From Alphaproteobacteria bacterium UBA6376 (lineage in GTDB: Bacteria > Pseudomonadota > Alphaproteobacteria > Rs-D84), in assembly GCA_002437665.1 (NCBI GenBank), contig DJQW01000001.1, positions 258,102 through 322,101 of the forward strand: 64,000 bases of DNA, written 5' to 3'. Positions within the stretch are counted from its first letter, which is position 1. Each line of letters begins with the position of its first letter. Both the position numbers and the translations under genes were made by a program. The notes under the pieces are model-generated. The model had not been told where the DNA came from, did not search any database, and saw only the letters and a list, made by a program, of their open reading frames with translations. This document shows, piece by piece, positions 34,359 to 42,837 of the stretch.

Positions 34359-36761
34359 ATGAACATTGAATTGGGCAAAAATATCAACGCACGCGAAATT
34401 GAAACCAAGATTCAGGAATTTTGGGACAATAATCATTTCTGGGACAACGATGTTAAATCGACTAAGCCCGCATTTTGCATTATGATGCCACCACCAAACG
34501 TGACGGGCAATCTGCACATGGGGCATGCGTTGGACAATGTTTTGACCGATATTGTTTGCCGTTATAAACGTATGTGCGGCTATGACGTTTTGTGGCAACC
34601 TGGGACAGACCATGCGTCAATCGCAACCCAGTTGTTGGTGGAACGCGATTTGTCCAAACGCGGCATCAATCCCCGCACAAAAACAAAACAGGAATTATTG
34701 GACATTGCCTGGGCATGGAAGGCGGACAAGGGCGGCCAGATTATGAAACAGTTGCACACACTGGGCGTAACGCCGGTGTGGTCACGTGAACGCTTTACAA
34801 TGGATGCTGGTCTGTCTGCGGCGGTGAATAAACTGTTCGTCAAGATGTATAACGAAGGGTTGATTTACCGCGCACGTCGCTTGGTCAACTGGTGTCCAAA
34901 ACAGCAAACATCTATTTCTGATTTGGAGGTAGAGGTTCGCGAAGAACATGGTAAATTCTATTACTTCAAATACCCATTAAAAGACGGTGGTTTTATTGAA
35001 ATTGCGACAACACGTCCTGAAACATTATTTGGCGATCAGGCGATTGCAATTCACCCAGATAATGAAAAATTAAAACACCTGATTGGTAAAACTGCAATCA
35101 TTCCGTTGACCAATATCGAAATTCCGGTTATTGCCGATGTGCACGCTGACCCTGACAAGGGGACGGGTGCGGTGAAAATTACCCCTGCGCATGACAAGGA
35201 TGACTGGGCGGTTGGTCTGCGTCACAATTTGCCGGTGGTATGCGTTTTGACCGGTGATGCCAAAATGGCGGACATTGATGTTGTGCCTGAAAAGTATCGT
35301 GGTATGGACAGATTTACCGCACGTGCCGAAATTATCAAAGATTTGGACGCCGCGGGTCTGATGATTAAAATTGATGACAAGATTATTCCAACACCATATT
35401 CCGAACGTGGCAATGTTGTAATTGAATACATGGTTCGTGACGAATGGTTCGTTGATGCCCCAAAATTGGCAGAAAAAGCCATCGCTGCGGTCGAGGCAGG
35501 CAAGGTTAAATTCATGCCCGAACACCGTTATAACCTGTTTATGGCGTGGATGCGTGATATTCATGAATGGTCTATTTCGCGTCAACTGTGGTGGGGACAT
35601 CAAATCCCAGCGTGGTATGATGCCGACGGCAATATCTATGTCGCAGAAAATGAAGCGGACGCGATTGCACAATCGGGTGGTCATGAATTGACACGCGATG
35701 CGTCTTGCTTGGATACATGGTTCTCGTCATCGTTGTGGCCATTTTCAACATTGGGTTGGCCGGAACAGACCCCAGAACTGTCGAAATACTACCCAACCGA
35801 TTTGCTGTACACCGGTGCGGACATCATCTTCTTCTGGGTGGCGCGTATGATTATGATGGGTATCTATGTAATGGGTGACGTTCCATTCCACACGGTGAAT
35901 TTCCACGGTCTGGTACGCGATGCCAAGGGGCAAAAGATGTCCAAGACCAAGGGTAACGGTACAGATCCATTGACCACTATTGACAAGTTCGGTGCGGATG
36001 CACTGCGTTATTGGATTGCAACCGCGCCAATCGGCACCGACATCAGATACAGTGATGACGAGGTTAAACGTGGTTCAAAACTGTTGACCAAATTGTGGAA
36101 CGCTGCAAAATACACACTGATGAACCTGACGGATTTTGATCCAAAATCGGCTGCGCCTGTTGCGGTTGCCGATCGTCATATCGAAGACAGATGGGTTTTG
36201 TCAGAATTGAACAAAACAATCGCAGATGTCCGTCGCAATTTGGACAAATACGATAATTACAATTCCCGTGCCGCCATTGACACATTCTTCTATGAGGTAT
36301 TCTGTGACCAGTATCTGGAATTTATCAAGGATCGTTTCTGGTCGCCGGAAAAATACGACGCCAAATCGAAACTGGCGGCGCAATGGACATTGTTTGAGGT
36401 TCTGCGTGCCATCATCGGTTTGTATGCACCGTTTATTCCATTCCTGACCGAAGAATTGTGGCAGAAAATTTATCGTGATGTTGAGGGGGGCGCGACCCTG
36501 CACCTGACTGCATTTCCGGCGGTGGACGCATCGCGTGACACCGATGTTCGCGACATGCAAATTGCGCTGGACATTTTGCGCAATGTACGCGGTCTGCGCA
36601 CAGAACGCAAGGTTGGCAATGGTGCAAAACTGGAAACATTGACAATTCCGTCCGACGTGCCCGCGACATTGCATGGTGTGATTAAATCCGCCGCGCGTGC
36701 GAATGAAATCGTGTTGGGTGACGCGATTGATTTTGTCGTTGCGCAAAATATTCAGGGGTAA
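34359..36761 (+). CDS. valS: Valyl-tRNA synthetase
   Basis: This class I synthetase charges tRNA-Val. The 800-aa protein has PPPNVTGNLHMGHAL (HIGH-type motif), the CP1 editing domain (TTRPETLFGDQAIAI, DKGTGAVKITPAHD), WWGHQIPAWY and GQKMSKTKGNGTDP (KMSKS). It is shorter than the ~880-950 aa typical of proteobacteria: the C-terminal coiled-coil arm that clamps tRNA-Val appears to be missing, since the protein stops soon after the anticodon-binding helices. An acyl-ACP thioesterase gene follows after 5 nt. Confidence 0.97.
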   Translation: MNIELGKNINAREIETKIQEFWDNNHFWDNDVKSTKPAFCIMMPPPNVTGNLHMGHALDNVLTDIVCRYKRMCGYDVLWQPGTDHASIATQLLVERDLSKRGINPRTKTKQELLDIAWAWKADKGGQIMKQLHTLGVTPVWSRERFTMDAGLSAAVNKLFVKMYNEGLIYRARRLVNWCPKQQTSISDLEVEVREEHGKFYYFKYPLKDGGFIEIATTRPETLFGDQAIAIHPDNEKLKHLIGKTAIIPLTNIEIPVIADVHADPDKGTGAVKITPAHDKDDWAVGLRHNLPVVCVLTGDAKMADIDVVPEKYRGMDRFTARAEIIKDLDAAGLMIKIDDKIIPTPYSERGNVVIEYMVRDEWFVDAPKLAEKAIAAVEAGKVKFMPEHRYNLFMAWMRDIHEWSISRQLWWGHQIPAWYDADGNIYVAENEADAIAQSGGHELTRDASCLDTWFSSSLWPFSTLGWPEQTPELSKYYPTDLLYTGADIIFFWVARMIMMGIYVMGDVPFHTVNFHGLVRDAKGQKMSKTKGNGTDPLTTIDKFGADALRYWIATAPIGTDIRYSDDEVKRGSKLLTKLWNAAKYTLMNLTDFDPKSAAPVAVADRHIEDRWVLSELNKTIADVRRNLDKYDNYNSRAAIDTFFYEVFCDQYLEFIKDRFWSPEKYDAKSKLAAQWTLFEVLRAIIGLYAPFIPFLTEELWQKIYRDVEGGATLHLTAFPAVDASRDTDVRDMQIALDILRNVRGLRTERKVGNGAKLETLTIPSDVPATLHGVIKSAARANEIVLGDAIDFVVAQNIQG

Positions 36762-36766
36762 TCGCC

Positions 36767-37492
36767 GTGTCTGAAAAACTGATAGTGAAACGCATACTGC
36801 AAGCGTATCAATGCGACCGGTATGGGTATGTTCGTCCATTGATTCTGATGAACGAATTACAGGGGTGTGCGGACACGCATGCCGAAATATTGGGTTGTGG
36901 TCGTACTTTTTTGACCGAACACAATATGGCGTGGGTCGTAACACACTATCTGGTCGATATTATCGAATTACCGCGCGAGGGCGAAGAACTGACGTTTTCC
37001 ACATGGCCATCAATGAAAGAATTGCTGCGCGCCACCCGTGATTTTGAGGTTCGCGGTGCAGACGGCCGCCTGATGGTGCGTGCAACGTCACAGTGGGTTC
37101 TGATTGATATGGCAACGCGCCGTCCGGTGCGCTTGGACGATGCCGTGCCAACATTGGTGCAAAATGGTGCGCGCGCATGGGACAGAATATTCTGCAAGTT
37201 CCCAGATTTCGCGCCGGAAAAAACGCACGTATTCAAATGCCGCTTTGATGACATTGATGTGAACCAGCATATAAATAACGCGGTCTATGCAGTGTGGGCG
37301 ACCGAAAGCGTGGGTTACACATATCGCAATGAACACAAATTGCGCAGTATCGAATTGAATTTCAAAAAAGAAATCAATCCCGACACGCCTCAGGTTGAAA
37401 TTGATGTCAAAATTGACGGCGACACATCACATCATAAAATCCGCACAGGCGATATCGAACATGCATCGGTCATGTGCACATGGGTTAAATAA
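36767..37492 (+). CDS. Acyl-ACP thioesterase (FatA/FatB-like)
   Basis: This 241-aa double-hotdog protein is predicted to release fatty acids from acyl-ACP. The first hotdog has YQCDRYGYVRPLILMNELQGCADTHAE, WVVTHYLVDI and TWPSMKELLRATRDFEV. The second has DIDVNQHINNAVYAVWATES with the Asp-x-Asn-x-His of the plant and bacterial family. GTG 36767 is the start, with CAGGGG upstream overlapping the end of valS. It is translationally close-coupled to valS with no obvious functional link. Confidence 0.88.
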   Translation: MSEKLIVKRILQAYQCDRYGYVRPLILMNELQGCADTHAEILGCGRTFLTEHNMAWVVTHYLVDIIELPREGEELTFSTWPSMKELLRATRDFEVRGADGRLMVRATSQWVLIDMATRRPVRLDDAVPTLVQNGARAWDRIFCKFPDFAPEKTHVFKCRFDDIDVNQHINNAVYAVWATESVGYTYRNEHKLRSIELNFKKEINPDTPQVEIDVKIDGDTSHHKIRTGDIEHASVMCTWVK

Positions 37493-37515
37493 AAACGGGG
37501 CTATGCCCCGTTTTT
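37492..37515 (+). terminator. Terminator after the thioesterase gene
   Basis: AAACGGGGC/GCCCCGTTT hairpin with a T run. Confidence 0.85.
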
Positions 37516-37738
37516 ATAAAGTTCAGAGTTCAAAGTGCAAATGAATAAAGCAGTGCGCCGCCGGCGCGTTTTTTATTCCCCTCCATCGGGAGGGGGTGTC
37601 GCACTTACGTGCGACGGGGAGGGTTACTGATAAAGTTCTAGCGTCTTGTCATTGCGAGCGCAGCGCGGCAATCCGGTTTGTTTAATGCTGCGCGCAGCGC
37701 GCATTATTTGAACTCTGATCTTTGCACTTTGAACTCTA
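37516..37738. repeat. Nested repeat element (GTTCAAAG module with inserted palindromes)
   Basis: The left arm (37516-37567) and right arm (about 37691-37738) match the module at 8682-8792, including ATGAATAAAGCAGTGCGCC and ATTTGAACT. Between them lies ~120 bp with a CCCTCC/GGGAGGG-GTCGCA..TGCGAC element (37577-37625) and a TGTCATTGCGAG repeat (37647-37676). No gene. Confidence 0.7.
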
Positions 37739-37739
37739 A

Positions 37740-37768
37740 TAAAAAAAACCGCCAATCGGCGGATTTTT
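37740..37768 (-). terminator. rpmH terminator
   Basis: On the minus strand CCGCC-GATT-GGCGG followed by eight T; it starts at the rpmH stop codon. Confidence 0.8.
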
Positions 37769-37920
37769 TAGTTGGCGGCATTCACGGCCAAGCGTTTACG
37801 CCCCGCCGCGCGACGACGATTCAAAACCTCGCGTCCGCCCTTGGTTGCCATTCTTTCACGAAAACCGTGTGTCTGGACACGGCGTGTTTTAGATGGTTGA
37901 TATGTACGTTTTGTTGCCAT
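37768..37920 (-). CDS. rpmH: 50S ribosomal protein bL34
   Basis: This 50-aa, very basic protein begins MATKRTYQPSKTRRVQTHGF and continues RERMATKGGREVLNRRR, diagnostic of bL34. An AAAGGA SD lies 6 nt before the ATG. The usual downstream rnpA (RNase P protein) is not here; a terminator follows at once. Two small ORFs lie upstream in the same direction. Confidence 0.97.
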   Translation of the reverse strand: MATKRTYQPSKTRRVQTHGFRERMATKGGREVLNRRRAAGRKRLAVNAAN

Positions 37921-37976
37921 AACTAAATCCTTTTGCGCGTATATTTAACCACAGGTTTTTATAAAACGCAACCTTT

Positions 37977-38072
37977 TTATTTAGATTTTACCAATCCCAG
38001 CTTTTTCAGCCCCTCTAACATCAAATAGTAAGAGAACAGCAGTGAAAACAAACGCCAAAATGGTAAAAACAT
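37977..38072 (-). CDS. Possible small membrane protein (31 aa)
   Basis: This short ORF lies between the 76-aa gene and rpmH. It encodes one hydrophobic helix (PFWRLFSLLFSYYLM) and a basic tail (KKLGLVKSK). No clear SD is present; it begins 22 nt after the upstream stop. Coding status is uncertain; the membrane-helix-plus-basic-tail form is the only support. Confidence 0.35.
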   Translation of the reverse strand: MFLPFWRLFSLLFSYYLMLEGLKKLGLVKSK

Positions 38073-38093
38073 CGTTTTAGTCCCGTGTGTATG

Positions 38094-38324
38094 TTACTTT
38101 TTATGCTGCATTTTCTGGCGCAATGCGTTGATTGCAGCGTCTTTTATTGCCGTTGCCCGTGCGGCTGCGGCCTCGGCCGCGTTTATCATATACAGGGTTG
38201 CTGCCGTGTTAAAGCGAATGCCCTGTAATTGTATGCGCAAAAAACTGTTGGTGTCGCCGGTCATTTCCAGCATTTCATCAACGGTATCTTGTGTATCTTT
38301 AACGGCTTGTTTCAGTTTTTTCAT
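38094..38324 (-). CDS. Small helical/coiled-coil protein upstream of rpmH
   Basis: I do not recognise this 76-aa protein. It is predicted almost wholly alpha-helical, with an acidic N-terminal half (KDTQDTVDEMLEMTGDT) and an Ala-rich C-terminal half (NAAEAAAARATAIKDAAINAL) ending in basic residues. It may be small-protein-like or nucleoid-associated, but nothing specific is visible. It has one of the best promoters in the window and a predicted leaderless start. Confidence 0.65.
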   Translation of the reverse strand: MKKLKQAVKDTQDTVDEMLEMTGDTNSFLRIQLQGIRFNTAATLYMINAAEAAAARATAIKDAAINALRQKMQHKK

Positions 38325-38333
38325 AGCAGACCC

Positions 38334-38361
38334 AGCATATCACAAATTGTTCTTTTGTCAA
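38334..38361 (-). promoter_or_regulatory. Promoter of the 76-aa gene (possibly rpmH operon)
   Basis: Consensus TTGACA (minus, 38356-38361), a 16-bp spacer and TGATATGCT (38334-38339 for the hexamer), ending 9 nt before the ATG. Confidence 0.65.
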
Positions 38362-38383
38362 TGCGTTTTTTAGGGTTTATGTC

Positions 38384-38413
38384 TTGACCAAAAGCGTAAA
38401 AATTTGCTATTCT
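38384..38413 (+). promoter_or_regulatory. gyrA promoter
   Basis: TTGACC, an 18-bp spacer and TATTCT, 30 nt before the ATG. Confidence 0.5.
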
Positions 38414-38443
38414 CGTTATATCAAAAATAGGGGAAAAGTAAGT

Positions 38444-41188
38444 ATGTCTGAAATTATCAATAATACCGATGACACGGCCGTTAAAATTCCACAGTCGTCC
38501 ATTGAACATGAAATGCGTACCAGTTTCTTGGACTATGCGATGTCTGTTATTGTCGACCGTGCGTTGCCTGATGTTCGCGATGGTTGCAAACCGGTGCATC
38601 GTCGAATCCTGTACGTTATGAACGATGTTGCGCCTGCGACCAAACCAACGGTTAAATCTGCCCGTATCGTGGGCGAGGTTATGGGTAAATACCACCCGCA
38701 TGGCGACAGTTCTATTTATGAGGCAATGGCCCGTATGGCCCAAGATTTTTCGATGGGTGAAACATTGGTTCAGGGTCAGGGTAACTTTGGTTCGCGTGAC
38801 GGTGATAAGCCCGCGGCCATGCGTTATACAGAGGCACGCTTGTCCAAACTGGGCGCGTCATTGATGGATGATATGGACAAAGACACCGTTGATTGGCAAC
38901 CGAACTTTGATGGTTCGTTGCAAGAACCGGTTGTTTTGCCGACCAAGTTTCCAAACCTGTTGGTAAATGGTGGTTCGGGTATTGCGGTTGGTATGGCAAC
39001 AAACGCCCCAACATATAATTTGGGCGAAATTTGCAATGGTATTTTGGCAATTTTGGACAACAAAGATATTTCAGACGACGAATTGTTTGGCATTATCCCT
39101 GGGCCCGATTTCCCGACGGGTGCTGTGATTATGGGGCGTGCCGGCGCGTACAAGGCGCACACAACCGGTCGTGGTTCGATTATCATTCGTGCGAAAACAC
39201 ATATGGAAAAATTCCACGATCACGATGCAATCGTTGTGGACGAAATTCCGTATCAGGTCAACAAGGCCCAGATGATTATCAAAATCGCCGAATTGATAAA
39301 AGATAAACGTATCGAGGGGATTTCTGAAATCCGCGATGAATCGTCCAAGGAAGGGTTGCGTATCGTTGTTGAATTGAAACGTGATGCGATTGCGGACGTT
39401 GTACTGAATCATTTGTTCCAGTACACAGAAATGCAGACGAATTTCCCAGTGAACATGATGGCACTGAACCGTGGTCGTCCAATGTTGTTCAATATTCGTG
39501 GCGTTCTGGACGCGTTCATTGATTTCCGATGCGAGGTTATTCGTCGCCGCACGATTTTCGATTTGAACAAGGCACGTGCCCGTGCACATACATTGCTGGG
39601 CTTGTCTGTTGCGGTTGGTAATTTGGACGAAGTTATTGAATTGATTAAATCCAGTCCAAACCCAGATGCCGCGCGTGATGCGTTGGTATCGCGTGGTTGG
39701 CGTGCGTCGGACATCGAATCATACATCCAACTGATTGATGATCCAAACACAGAATACAAAGACGGCATGTTCTATATGTCCGAAGATCAGGCGCGTGCAA
39801 TTCTGGAATTACAGTTGCATCGTTTGACCGGTTTGGAACGCGACAAGATTCACGAAGATTTGACCGAACTGGGCGCGTTGATAAAAGACCTGTTGGACAT
39901 TTTGGGCAGTCACGAACGTATCGTTCAAATCATTCGCGACGAAACCGCGTCTGTGCGTGATAACTGGTCATCACCACGTCGCACAGAAATTTCCGATGCC
40001 GAAATCGACATTGATATCGAAGATTTGATTGCCCGCGAAGATATGGTTGTCACCGTGTCGAACACTGGTTACATCAAACGTGTTGCGCTGGATACATATC
40101 GTGCCCAGAAACGTGGGGGCAAGGGGCGCAATGCCATGACGACCAAGGATGACGATTACGTGGTTCAGGTGTTCGTTGCAAACACGCACACACCACTGTT
40201 GTTCTTCAGTTCCAAGGGGCTGTGCTATAAACTGAAAACGTATAAATTGCCAGAGGCAGCAGCCGCGGCCAAGGGACGCCCATTGGTCAACCTGTTGCCA
40301 CTGGAAAATGGCGAAACAATTACAGCAATCTTGCCAGTACCCGAAGAAGAGGTTGAACGCGTTCGCGCATCTGGCAAGGAACATTTCCTGATGTTTGCAA
40401 CCGCGTCCGGTACGGTGCGTCGTAATCGTATGTCTGACTTTGACCAGATTCGTGCAAACGGTAAAATTGCAATGAAACTGGATGACGGTGACAGTTTGAT
40501 TTCTGTCCTGCCATGTAACGAAGATCAGGACGTATTTTTGGCAACATATCGTGGTCGCTGCATACGATTCCCAGTGGACGAAATCCGCGTATTTGCCGGC
40601 CGTAATTCAACCGGTGTGCGTGGTATGAATCTGGGCGCAGATGACCGCATTATTGGTATGGCGATGCTGAACCACGGTGAATCTGATGCGGCGGTTCGCG
40701 CGGCATATATCAAACAATCACGCGCGGCACGTCGTGCGGCAACCGGTGTTGACGAAGAGGCATCTGACGAAGATGAAGAAGCAACATCATTGGTTCTGAC
40801 CGATGACCAGATGGCGCAAATGGCTGCAAACGAACAGTTTATTTTGACCATATCTGAAAACGGTTTTGGTAAACGCACCAGTGCGTATGAATATCGTACG
40901 ACACACCGTGGCGGAAATGGTTTCGCAAACATCAAACTGGGCGGCAAGAACACAGCGGTTGCGGGTTCATTCCCAGTGGAAAATGGTCATGACGTTATGA
41001 TGGTAACCGATGGCGGTAAAATCATCCGTACGCCGGTTGACGATGTCCGTATTGCGGGTCGCGCAACGGCGGGTGTAACGTTGTTCCGCACGGGCGAAAA
41101 CGAACGCGTGGTGTCCGCTATCTCTATCGTCAGTGACGAAGCCGAAGAGGCAGAAGTCGAAGCCGACGCAGCACAAATCGCAGAATAA
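38444..41188 (+). CDS. gyrA: DNA gyrase subunit A
   Basis: This 914-aa subunit cleaves and rejoins DNA. The winged-helix/tower part has VDRALPDVRDGCKPVHRRIL, the quinolone-pocket segment KYHPHGDSSIYEAMARMAQ and the active-site Tyr in AAMRYTEARL. The C-terminal beta-pinwheel contains QKRGGKG, a near-canonical GyrA box that separates it from ParC. The tail is acidic (AEEAEVEADAAQIAE) and a ~20-residue acidic insert (TGVDEEASDEDEEA) interrupts the pinwheel. Start: ATG 38444 with AGGGGAAAAG upstream. Confidence 0.97.
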   Translation: MSEIINNTDDTAVKIPQSSIEHEMRTSFLDYAMSVIVDRALPDVRDGCKPVHRRILYVMNDVAPATKPTVKSARIVGEVMGKYHPHGDSSIYEAMARMAQDFSMGETLVQGQGNFGSRDGDKPAAMRYTEARLSKLGASLMDDMDKDTVDWQPNFDGSLQEPVVLPTKFPNLLVNGGSGIAVGMATNAPTYNLGEICNGILAILDNKDISDDELFGIIPGPDFPTGAVIMGRAGAYKAHTTGRGSIIIRAKTHMEKFHDHDAIVVDEIPYQVNKAQMIIKIAELIKDKRIEGISEIRDESSKEGLRIVVELKRDAIADVVLNHLFQYTEMQTNFPVNMMALNRGRPMLFNIRGVLDAFIDFRCEVIRRRTIFDLNKARARAHTLLGLSVAVGNLDEVIELIKSSPNPDAARDALVSRGWRASDIESYIQLIDDPNTEYKDGMFYMSEDQARAILELQLHRLTGLERDKIHEDLTELGALIKDLLDILGSHERIVQIIRDETASVRDNWSSPRRTEISDAEIDIDIEDLIAREDMVVTVSNTGYIKRVALDTYRAQKRGGKGRNAMTTKDDDYVVQVFVANTHTPLLFFSSKGLCYKLKTYKLPEAAAAAKGRPLVNLLPLENGETITAILPVPEEEVERVRASGKEHFLMFATASGTVRRNRMSDFDQIRANGKIAMKLDDGDSLISVLPCNEDQDVFLATYRGRCIRFPVDEIRVFAGRNSTGVRGMNLGADDRIIGMAMLNHGESDAAVRAAYIKQSRAARRAATGVDEEASDEDEEATSLVLTDDQMAQMAANEQFILTISENGFGKRTSAYEYRTTHRGGNGFANIKLGGKNTAVAGSFPVENGHDVMMVTDGGKIIRTPVDDVRIAGRATAGVTLFRTGENERVVSAISIVSDEAEEAEVEADAAQIAE

Positions 41189-41202
41189 TCACGGGGGCGC
41201 GT

Positions 41203-41592
41203 ATGCAAAACACTGAATACTTTGCGTCAATAAACGAAGTGTCCAAACAGTTGGGCATACCCGCGCATACCCTGCGTTATTGGGAACGCCAGTTTCCCGT
41301 TGCCATAAAGCCGACAACGGGGGCGGGCGGTCGCCGTTACTATCGCGTTGAGACGGTTGCACGCCTGACGGTGATACGTGATTTGCTCTACACGCGCGGT
41401 ATGACAATCGCGGGGGTAAAAAAACTGTTGCGTGATGGCACATTCCCAGACACCGCGTCCGCGTTAAATATTGCGCCGACGGCTGCCACCACCGCACCCA
41501 GTGCGCCCACGCCGCAGAATCACGCCGATGAAATTGACACCGCGATTGATTTGTTATTGACCGCCAAACAGTTGTTGACGGTGGCGCAATGA
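41203..41592 (+). CDS. MerR-family transcriptional regulator
   Basis: This 129-aa protein has the N-terminal MerR winged helix: FASINEVSKQLGIPAHTLRYWERQFP, GGRRYYRVETVARL and LLYTRGMTIAGVKKLL. A Pro/Ala/Thr-rich linker and a short C-terminal helix follow, with no Cys for metal sensing. It resembles the small MerR proteins often found near ihfA in alphaproteobacteria. It overlaps the next gene by 4 nt (ATGA). Confidence 0.85.
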   Translation: MQNTEYFASINEVSKQLGIPAHTLRYWERQFPVAIKPTTGAGGRRYYRVETVARLTVIRDLLYTRGMTIAGVKKLLRDGTFPDTASALNIAPTAATTAPSAPTPQNHADEIDTAIDLLLTAKQLLTVAQ

Positions 41593-42359
41593 TATTCACA
41601 TCAATGCCACATTTTTTAACAAACCTGTTGTGCACGTTTGTTTGGAATAAACGTGAACGCAATCGTGTGCGTGCGGTTCTAAATTCACCGGTTGCGCGTG
41701 AAATTCGTTTTATTCGTCGCGATTTGGGAACTAAGATTTTCAAAATAAAAACATTCGTTGGTTATCAGGGGCGCAGTTTGCTGATTGCCGTCAACGACCA
41801 ATGGATATACAAGTTTCCATTGTATCGCAGTAATTTTCGCAAATTGGCGGAAAATGAAAAACGCATTGTCGATGCGCTGCAACCGATTTCACCGATACAT
41901 ATTCCATCGGTTGAATTGCTGTATATGGGGCGCGATAAAATCCCCGTTCGTAAATACGAATTTGTGCACGGTTGTGGTGTGCGCCAGTTAAATCCAAATA
42001 TGGTCTTGAAACACAAAACAAAATTGGCGCGCCAACTGGCAAACTTTTTATATCAGGTGGCGTGTGCCGACCCCGCTGAAATTCGCGATTTGAAACCGAC
42101 GCCCGATGATGCGCCACGCTATATGTACGGCTGGTCACAGGGTGATTTGTGTGATAACTTTTTCGCAGATCCCAAAACGATGCAGGTCATTGCAATTATT
42201 GATTGGGAAGATGCGCGTTTCGGTGACCTGTCGCCCCAGATGGGGTATAACAAAAATTCACCCCAGCGTGAATTGATGGACGCGGTGCGTCACGAATATG
42301 ACGTGCTGTATAAATCCGGTTGCAAACGCGCCCGTCGCACGACAGCATCCGCCAAATAA
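41589..42359 (+). CDS. Aminoglycoside phosphotransferase (APH)-like kinase
   Basis: This 256-aa protein has an N-lobe with GRSLLIAVNDQWIYKFPLY (ATP-site Lys) and a catalytic loop GWSQGDLCDNFFADP, followed by VIAIIDWEDARFGD. Together these are the Brenner motif (HGDxxxxN with His replaced by Gln) and the DxD-like metal motif of APH/choline-kinase families. Substrate unknown. It is translationally coupled to the MerR gene. It lies ~480 bp from a LanKC-N-like gene (42838), with tRNA-Glu between them. Confidence 0.7.
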   Translation: MIFTSMPHFLTNLLCTFVWNKRERNRVRAVLNSPVAREIRFIRRDLGTKIFKIKTFVGYQGRSLLIAVNDQWIYKFPLYRSNFRKLAENEKRIVDALQPISPIHIPSVELLYMGRDKIPVRKYEFVHGCGVRQLNPNMVLKHKTKLARQLANFLYQVACADPAEIRDLKPTPDDAPRYMYGWSQGDLCDNFFADPKTMQVIAIIDWEDARFGDLSPQMGYNKNSPQRELMDAVRHEYDVLYKSGCKRARRTTASAK

Positions 42360-42379
42360 ATTCATTAGAGCCCCCCCAT

Positions 42380-42420
42380 TGTCATTGCGAGCAAGCGTAG
42401 CGATGCGTGGCAATCCAGTA
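42380..42420. repeat. TGTCATTGCGAG..CAATCCAGTA dispersed repeat
   Basis: A + copy with the hairpin middle GCAAGCGTAGCGATGC, in the 313-bp spacer before tRNA-Glu. It is followed by the duplicated tRNA end described below. Confidence 0.65.
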
Positions 42421-42457
42421 AATAGATGCCGCGCGTAGCGCACTAAAAATTGACATA

Positions 42458-42510
42458 CAACAAAATAAAAAATCGCCGAACAAGTCGACGCTTTTTATTT
42501 TGGCAGTCCC
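42458..42510 (-). repeat. Duplicate of the tRNA-Glu 3' end and its terminator
   Basis: This 53-bp segment repeats 42631-42682 with a 1-nt indel. It contains the last 10 nt of tRNA-Glu (GGGACTGCCA on the minus strand) plus the downstream terminator hairpin. The copies are 173 bp apart with no gene between. This looks like an attachment-site scar or slipped duplication. Confidence 0.75.
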
Positions 42511-42638
42511 GTGCGGGGCTTGGCTGCCGCCACCCTTGCAAAATTTGCTGACGCAAACCGGCGTGCCGCCGCCCGCCTTTTTGCCACGGGTCGAACCCCA
42601 ATCACGTGGTTCGATTCCCCATGTGACGTGCAACAAAA

Positions 42639-42672
42639 TAAAAATCGCCGAACAAGTCGACGCTTTTTATTT
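42639..42672 (-). terminator. tRNA-Glu terminator
   Basis: On the minus strand CGTCGA-CTTGT-TCGGCG (one G-U pair), then ATTTTTATTTTG, directly after the CCA end. Confidence 0.65.
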
Positions 42673-42747
42673 TGGCAGTCCCAAGGGGAATCGAACCCCT
42701 GTTCCCAGAATGAGAATCTGGTGTCCTGACCGCTAGACGATGGGACC
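42673..42747 (-). tRNA. tRNA-Glu (anticodon CTC)
   Basis: A 75-nt cloverleaf with acceptor GGTCCCA/TGGGACT (G-U first pair), anticodon stem CCAGA/TCTGG, loop TTCTCAT with CTC at 34-36, T loop GGTTCGATTCC and encoded CCA. Confidence 0.93.
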
Positions 42748-42800
42748 AAACGGCACAATCATATCAGGATTTTTTGCGCTTTGCAAATAATTCAGCGCGA

Positions 42801-42828
42801 TTGACAAAATTTTGCGGTGTATTATATT
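42801..42828 (+). promoter_or_regulatory. Promoter for the LanKC-N-like gene
   Basis: Consensus TTGACA (42801-42806), a 16-bp spacer and TATATT (42823-42828), 9 nt before GTG 42838. No SD apart from the GTG run itself. Confidence 0.6.
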
Positions 42829-42837
42829 AAACGTGGG

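Noticed and set aside
38680..38770. Quinolone-resistance substitution in GyrA (Glu at the position of E. coli Asp87)
   Set aside because: The flanking residues are diverged throughout, so this is probably the native residue of the lineage; resistance cannot be claimed.
42570..42628. Possible second tRNA from T-loop-like GGTTCGATTCCCC
   Set aside because: No acceptor, anticodon or D stems can be built around it.
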